A DNA stretch of 9,373 nt, taken from contig VSMX01000032.1 of the NCBI GenBank assembly GCA_009773975.1, forward strand, positions 1 to 9,373, given 5' to 3'. Positions 5,859-9,373 of the stretch are shown here, piece after piece. The notes under the pieces were generated by a model. That model saw nothing but the letters and a program-made list of their open reading frames with translations, was not told the DNA's origin and did not search any database. Source of the DNA: Desulfovibrio sp. GTDB lineage: Bacteria; Desulfobacterota; Desulfovibrionia; Desulfovibrionales; Desulfovibrionaceae. A program made the position numbers and the translations under genes. Position 1 is the first letter of the stretch; each line of letters opens with the position of its first letter.

Positions 5859-6788
5859 TTATGAATTAATCAGTCTTTCGATAATGGCGTCGCCGCCGTT
5901 ATTTTTGATTTCATCGGCCACCAGAATGCCCAGCTGCGTGGCATCTTCCGCAGGCGCAATATGCTTTGCCCGCAAAACCATGCTTCCATCCGGCTCCGCC
6001 ACAAGGCCTTCAAGTTCGAGCATTTCCTCGTCTATCAGGCGGCCGCGGGCTGCGACCGGCGCCTGACAATTACCGTTCAGCGCCCTCACAAAAGACCTTT
6101 CCGCATCCACGCACAGGCGTGCCTCCCGATTTTCAAGGTGAGCAAGAAGAACGAAAAGATCATAATTGTCTTCATGGCATTCTATGCCAAGCGCTCCCTG
6201 GCCTGCCGCAGGCAAAAAATCATCCGCATCCAGGGGCTGAACAAACGGGGCATCGAGCCCAAGGCGATTCATGCCCGCCGTGGCAAGAATTGTAGCGTCA
6301 AAATCTCCATTTTCAATCTTTTTCAGTCTTGTATCCACATTGCCTCTCAAAGACTCAATTCGCAAATCCGGTCTTTTGGCAAGCAACTGCGCCTGACGGC
6401 GCAAACTGGATGTGCCGACCCGCGCATTTTGGGGAAGCAGCTGGAAAGCCGGATATTTATAAGAAACGTATGAATCCGTAACAGCCTGGCGCTGGGGCAC
6501 ACAGCCAAGTATTAAGCCTTCCGGCAATTCCATGGGCATATCCTTTACACTGTGCACAGCCAGATCCGCCCTGCCATCAAGCAAGGCATCTTCTATTTCC
6601 TTTACAAAAAGACCCTTGCCGCCAATTTTGGCAAGCGGCCGGTTCTTAATGATATCTCCTTTTGTCTTGATGACATTGATGGAGACATTGACTGAAGGAT
6701 CAACTCCCTGCAGGAGACTTTTCACATATTCGGCCTGCCAAAGAGCCAGCTTGCTGCCGCGGGTTGCGATAACCAGATGACTGCGCAT
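5859..6788 (-). CDS. hemC: hydroxymethylbilane synthase (porphobilinogen deaminase)
   Basis: This enzyme polymerises four porphobilinogen molecules into hydroxymethylbilane in the cytoplasm, an early step of haem, sirohaem and corrinoid synthesis. The 309-aa protein has the usual length. It starts MRSHLVIATRGSKLALWQAE, the classic N-terminus. HSVKDMP (residues 79-85) contains the catalytic Asp83 (Asp84 in E. coli). GTSSLRRQAQLL (125-136) carries substrate-binding arginines. FLPAAGQGALGIE follows, and NGNCQAPVAA (238-247) provides Cys241, which anchors the dipyrromethane cofactor (Cys242 in E. coli). The open frame extends to 7073, but the extra 95 residues lie over the zinc-ribbon gene and have no family match, so 6788 is the start. 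It begins 4 nt after the zinc-ribbon stop, and no strong Shine-Dalgarno is seen. Confidence 0.97.
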   Translation of the reverse strand: MRSHLVIATRGSKLALWQAEYVKSLLQGVDPSVNVSINVIKTKGDIIKNRPLAKIGGKGLFVKEIEDALLDGRADLAVHSVKDMPMELPEGLILGCVPQRQAVTDSYVSYKYPAFQLLPQNARVGTSSLRRQAQLLAKRPDLRIESLRGNVDTRLKKIENGDFDATILATAGMNRLGLDAPFVQPLDADDFLPAAGQGALGIECHEDNYDLFVLLAHLENREARLCVDAERSFVRALNGNCQAPVAARGRLIDEEMLELEGLVAEPDGSMVLRAKHIAPAEDATQLGILVADEIKNNGGDAIIERLINS

Positions 6789-6792
6789 GTAC

Positions 6793-7017
6793 TTAATGTC
6801 CACAAGATGAGCAGTTGCCGCCGGAACAGCCTGCGCAGCCACCGCCGGACGGCATGCTGTAATCGCCGCCATCGCCGTTTCTGTGGCAGGCGCAGCGCGA
6901 CATAAGTTTCCTGGTTTCATTTGAGCCGCATTTGGGGCAAATCGGGGTAGTGTCATCAAAGACAAGTTCTTCGAATTCACAACCGCATTTATCACAGGAA
7001 TATTCATATATAGGCAT
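6793..7017 (-). CDS. FmdB-family zinc-ribbon protein, 74 aa
   Basis: This is a small putative regulatory or metal-binding protein. It begins MPIYEYSCDKCGCEFEELVF, the standard FmdB start, and has a zinc ribbon made of C8xxC11 and C27xxC30. A glycine-rich linker leads to a second cysteine cluster near the C-terminus: C61xxC64, four residues, C69xxC72, then GH. In total 11 of 74 residues are Cys. The family's biochemical role is not settled; it was named after a putative regulator next to a formamidase/amidase gene. The start is supported by AAAGG about 8 nt upstream, which lies inside the end of gmhA; the genes are 3 nt apart. It sits between gmhA and hemC with no link to either pathway that the sequence reveals. 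Confidence 0.92.
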   Translation of the reverse strand: MPIYEYSCDKCGCEFEELVFDDTTPICPKCGSNETRKLMSRCACHRNGDGGDYSMPSGGGCAGCSGGNCSSCGH

Positions 7018-7020
7018 AAG

Positions 7021-7662
7021 TTAAACCTTTGTTTCTGTTTGCAGATAGGGCGAAAGCGCGGCCACATTTTCAAAAAGATAATAATCGGTAAGGCGGCAGA
7101 AAAGATGGGCGGCTGCTATATGGATTTCCTGGAGGAGCGGTTTGTGCGCTGTGGGAGACAGAAGCAATATATCACACAAGTCGTTCATCTTTCCCCCCTC
7201 ATTTCCGGAAAGGCCAATATTGAAAAGGCCGTTGCGCCTGGATGTTTCAAGAGCCCTGATGACATTGGAGCTGTTGCCGGATGTGGAAATGGCAAGCAGG
7301 ATGTCGCCTTTGCGGCCAAGAGCCTCAACCTGCCGGGAAAAAATCTCGTCAAAGCTGCGATCATTGCCGATAGCCGTAATTGCGGATGTATCGGTTGTGA
7401 GAGCAATGGCGGGAAGCGCCGGCCGTTCGATAAGGAAACGGTTGACAAATTCGGCGGCAATATGCTGCGAATCGGCAGCGCTCCCACCGTTTCCGCAAAT
7501 GAGAATTTTTCCGCCGCGCGCCAGGCAGAGCGCGGCCTTGAAGCCGGCATCACGCAAATTATCCGCCTGCATGCGGAAAAAGTCTTCCCTGGCCCTGGCG
7601 CCACCATTGGCGTGCTCCCCAATGATATCCGGAGCCGAATCGCTAATTTCTTTTTTTGACAA
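7021..7662 (-). CDS. gmhA: D-sedoheptulose 7-phosphate isomerase
   Basis: This enzyme converts sedoheptulose 7-phosphate to D-glycero-D-manno-heptose 7-phosphate, the first step towards the ADP-heptose of the LPS core. The 213-aa SIS-domain protein carries [17 protein letters not shown] (56-72), with Glu71 at the catalytic glutamate position. It also has [14 protein letters not shown] (88-101), the phosphate-binding STSGNSSNV (126-134) and [14 protein letters not shown] (176-189), with His181 as the probable catalytic histidine. The start codon is TTG at 7660-7662: CTGGAG lies 6 nt upstream, and the next in-frame Met (residue 31) would cut into the first helix. No other heptose genes are in the window. 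It follows folD by 80 nt and is 3 nt from the zinc-ribbon gene. Confidence 0.94.
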   Translation of the reverse strand: MSKKEISDSAPDIIGEHANGGARAREDFFRMQADNLRDAGFKAALCLARGGKILICGNGGSAADSQHIAAEFVNRFLIERPALPAIALTTDTSAITAIGNDRSFDEIFSRQVEALGRKGDILLAISTSGNSSNVIRALETSRRNGLFNIGLSGNEGGKMNDLCDILLLSPTAHKPLLQEIHIAAAHLFCRLTDYYLFENVAALSPYLQTETKV

Positions 7663-7668
7663 AAAGAA

Positions 7669-7672
7669 CTCC
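7669..7672 (-). promoter_or_regulatory. ribosome binding site supporting the TTG start of gmhA
   Basis: GGAG on the minus strand (CTGGAG in full) ends 6 nt before the TTG at 7660-7662. This is good spacing and is the main reason to accept the non-ATG start. Confidence 0.7.
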
Positions 7673-7692
7673 AGAAAATTTGCAAGTCAAAT

Positions 7693-7721
7693 ATATTAAT
7701 CCATGCTCCAAAAACTTACAA
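7693..7721 (-). promoter_or_regulatory. candidate promoter in the folD-gmhA gap
   Basis: On the minus strand TTGTAA (7716-7721) and TAATAT (7693-7698) are separated by 17 nt, each matching the sigma-70 consensus at four of six positions. The site lies just after the folD stop and would give a leader of about 20-25 nt before gmhA. The spacing is ideal but both boxes are imperfect, and the gap is AT-rich, so chance is a real possibility. If genuine, it separates fhs-folD from the gmhA-to-symporter operon. Confidence 0.3.
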
Positions 7722-7742
7722 GGAGTTGTTGAAGCGTCCAGA

Positions 7743-8639
7743 TTATTCAAGACCAAGGTGCCTTTTGGCGGAGCGCACGGTATTTTTCATCAGCATTGCA
7801 ATGGTCATCGGCCCTACTCCGCCAGGCACGGGCGTAATCATGCCCACAATCTCCCTGGCCCTTGCAAAATCAACGTCTCCCGAAAGAATGGCTTTGCCGG
7901 TTTTTTCATTCATGCCTATCCGGTTTACGCCAACGTCAATTACACAGGCACCGGGTTTTAGCCATTCCGGCTTTACCAGCCCCGGCACGCCAGCGGCTAC
8001 AACAAGCACATCCGCCCTGCGGCAATGAAAAGCCAAGTCCTTTGTCCCTGTATGGGTTATTGTAACTGTGGCATTGGCTGTATCGTCTTTCTGGGCAAGC
8101 AACCCGGCAATGGGTTTGCCAACAATATTGGAACGCCCGACGACAACTACTTCCGCCCCATCAAGATTGACTCCGGTTCTGCGCAAAATCTCCTTTATCC
8201 CGGCGGGCGTGCATGGAACAAAACCATCCTTTCCGCCGCTTGCCAGCAGTTTGCCAAGATTCAGGGGATGAAATCCATCCACATCCTTGTCCGGGTCAAT
8301 TGCATTCACAATTGCCTTTTCATTAATGCCTTTCGGCAAGGGAAGCTGGACAAGAATGCCATGCACATCGTCATCTTCATTGTATTTTTCAATCAGGGCA
8401 TGCAATTCGGCTTCAGTGGTTTCTTCCGGAAGATTGATCTGGACCTCGTGAAAACCAAGACTTTCGGCGGTTTTAACCTTGCTGGCCACATAACTTGCGG
8501 AAGCGGGGTTATTGCCCACAAGAATGGTTACCAGGCCCGGCGCTTTGCCTGTTTTTTTTACAATTTCACCAACTTCCGCACGCAATTCATCCAGAATTTG
8601 CCGTGAGATGGCTGTTCCATCCAGAATTTTGGCAGGCAT
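7743..8639 (-). CDS. folD: bifunctional methylenetetrahydrofolate dehydrogenase / methenyltetrahydrofolate cyclohydrolase
   Basis: FolD interconverts 5,10-methylene-, methenyl- and 10-formyl-tetrahydrofolate in the cytoplasm. The 298-aa protein has all key residues: SYVASKVK (49-56) with Tyr50 and catalytic Lys54, GILVQLPLP (94-102) with Gln98, and DKDVDGFHP (117-125) with Asp121. The nucleotide-binding VVGRSNIVGKP (166-176) and the C-terminal signature TPVPGGVGPMT (269-279) are also intact. The start is supported by GGAGGAG, a near-perfect Shine-Dalgarno about 9 nt upstream. It lies 35 nt after fhs. Together the two enzymes link formate to the methylene-folate pool, either for biosynthesis or as part of a methyl branch; the window does not show which. 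Confidence 0.97.
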   Translation of the reverse strand: MPAKILDGTAISRQILDELRAEVGEIVKKTGKAPGLVTILVGNNPASASYVASKVKTAESLGFHEVQINLPEETTEAELHALIEKYNEDDDVHGILVQLPLPKGINEKAIVNAIDPDKDVDGFHPLNLGKLLASGGKDGFVPCTPAGIKEILRRTGVNLDGAEVVVVGRSNIVGKPIAGLLAQKDDTANATVTITHTGTKDLAFHCRRADVLVVAAGVPGLVKPEWLKPGACVIDVGVNRIGMNEKTGKAILSGDVDFARAREIVGMITPVPGGVGPMTIAMLMKNTVRSAKRHLGLE

Positions 8640-8647
8640 TTACAGAT

Positions 8648-8654
8648 CTCCTCC
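8648..8654 (-). promoter_or_regulatory. strong ribosome binding site of folD
   Basis: GGAGGAG on the minus strand lies 8 nt before the folD ATG and is the best Shine-Dalgarno sequence in the window. It falls in the 35-nt fhs-folD gap, where I see no terminator, so the two genes are probably cotranscribed. Confidence 0.8.
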
Positions 8655-8674
8655 AGACCTTGCAAAACAGTTCA

Positions 8675-9373
8675 TCAGAAAATTCCCGTTACCCGGCCAG
8701 TATCTGTATCAACGTCAACCCTGCGGAATGCCGGGTTTGAACCGGTACCAGGCATGAGGGAAATGGCTCCTGCAACGGGCACTACAAAACCTGCCCCGCC
8801 ATAAACAAGAACATCCCGCACATTGAGACGCCAGCCTTCCGGAACGCCCTTGAGCTTTGGATCGTCGGAAAGGGAAAGGTGTGTTTTAACCATGCACAGA
8901 CCAAGCTCTGCCGCGTCATCCCTGGCCTGGATCTTATCCAGCTTTTCCTTTGCCTGGGCAGAATAATCCACGCCGTCCGCGCCGTAAATTTCACGGGCAA
9001 CAAGCTCAATACGCTCACTGAAGGGCATATCCCAGGAATAAAGAGGCTTGAATTTGTTTTTCTCCTCGCAGGCATCGACAACGGCGTCAGCCAGTTCAAG
9101 TGCGCCTTCGCCGCCTTTTTCCCAGTGCTCCGAAACGGCAACCCGCGCTCCAGCACTTTCGCACAGTTCGCGGATTTTGGCGATTTCGGCGGGAGTGTCC
9201 GAAACAAAGGCATTAATGCAGACAACAGGCGAAACACCAGATTTACGAACGCTTTTTATGTGGTGCAGCAAATTTGCGCAACCCTTTTCCACATAGCCCA
9301 CATTTTCCCTGGAATATTCCTCTGGCAATGGTTTGCCGGGAATTGGCACAGGCGCTCCGCGATGGCTTGTGAG
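8675..9373 (-). CDS. fhs: formate-tetrahydrofolate ligase, C-terminal part (cut by window edge)
   Basis: The enzyme makes 10-formyl-tetrahydrofolate from formate, ATP and tetrahydrofolate. Only the last 232 residues are in the window; the frame is open to base 9373. The visible part begins LTSHRGAPVPIPGKPLPEEY and shows ENVGYVEKGCANLLHHI. It continues with VVCINAFVSDTPAEI, the SEHWEKGGEGALELA block, YGADGVDYSAQAKEKL and LCMVKTHLSLSDDPKLKG. It ends in the typical DVDTDTGRVTGIF. These all match the C-terminal half of the roughly 550-residue family. The P-loop half lies to the right of the window. The codon at 9347-9349 is GTG (Val), an internal residue and not a start. Confidence 0.95.
   Translation of the reverse strand, partial: LTSHRGAPVPIPGKPLPEEYSRENVGYVEKGCANLLHHIKSVRKSGVSPVVCINAFVSDTPAEIAKIRELCESAGARVAVSEHWEKGGEGALELADAVVDACEEKNKFKPLYSWDMPFSERIELVAREIYGADGVDYSAQAKEKLDKIQARDDAAELGLCMVKTHLSLSDDPKLKGVPEGWRLNVRDVLVYGGAGFVVPVAGAISLMPGTGSNPAFRRVDVDTDTGRVTGIF

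Noticed and set aside
6789..7073. N-terminal extension of hemC by 95 residues
   Set aside because: The extension overlaps the zinc-ribbon gene in another frame and has no family match; the canonical HemC N-terminus begins at 6788.
1..9373. CRISPR arrays, tRNA or rRNA genes, insertion sequences and phage attachment sites
   Set aside because: I found no regularly spaced repeats, cloverleaf-like segments, transposase motifs or paired terminal repeats on either strand.

Overview
The window looks like chromosomal DNA of a Gram-negative, probably anaerobic bacterium. I lean towards a Desulfovibrio-type deltaproteobacterium. The reasons are gmhA (LPS heptose synthesis), the fhs-folD pair for one-carbon and formate metabolism, and a Lon-like protease of the LonB/COG1067 kind next to hemC. 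The taxonomic guess rests on protein flavour and gene content; I ran no database search.

Minus strand, about 1262-9373: nine genes read the same way. In order of transcription they are fhs (cut by the right edge), folD, gmhA (TTG start), a FmdB-type zinc-ribbon gene, hemC, a LonB-like protease gene, a TetR-family regulator, a 42-residue membrane peptide and an SSS-family sodium:solute symporter. Spacing is very tight from gmhA onward. gmhA-fmdB is 3 nt, fmdB-hemC 4 nt and hemC-lon 2 nt; lon-tetR overlaps by 8 nt, tetR-small ORF by 4 nt (ATGA) and small ORF-symporter by 1 nt (TAATG). This suggests one long polycistron, possibly with its own promoter in the 80-nt folD-gmhA gap. Functionally it joins one-carbon/folate metabolism, LPS heptose and haem precursors, a protease, and a regulator-transporter cassette.

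Plus strand, 1-1155: this is an AT-rich stretch, about 40% G+C by hand count over 1-660 against about 58% over 5881-6120. It holds a possible C-terminal tail of a gene entering from the left, a 103-residue extremely acidic orphan protein (38 Asp+Glu) and a 168-residue orphan. Neither orphan is recognised.

The two sides converge on a perfect 17-bp hairpin at 1171-1210, flanked by A and T runs, which should terminate transcription in both directions.

Most of the window is ordinary housekeeping sequence. The points most worth a second look are the hidden 42-aa peptide wired between the TetR gene and the symporter, and the poly-acidic orphan protein.
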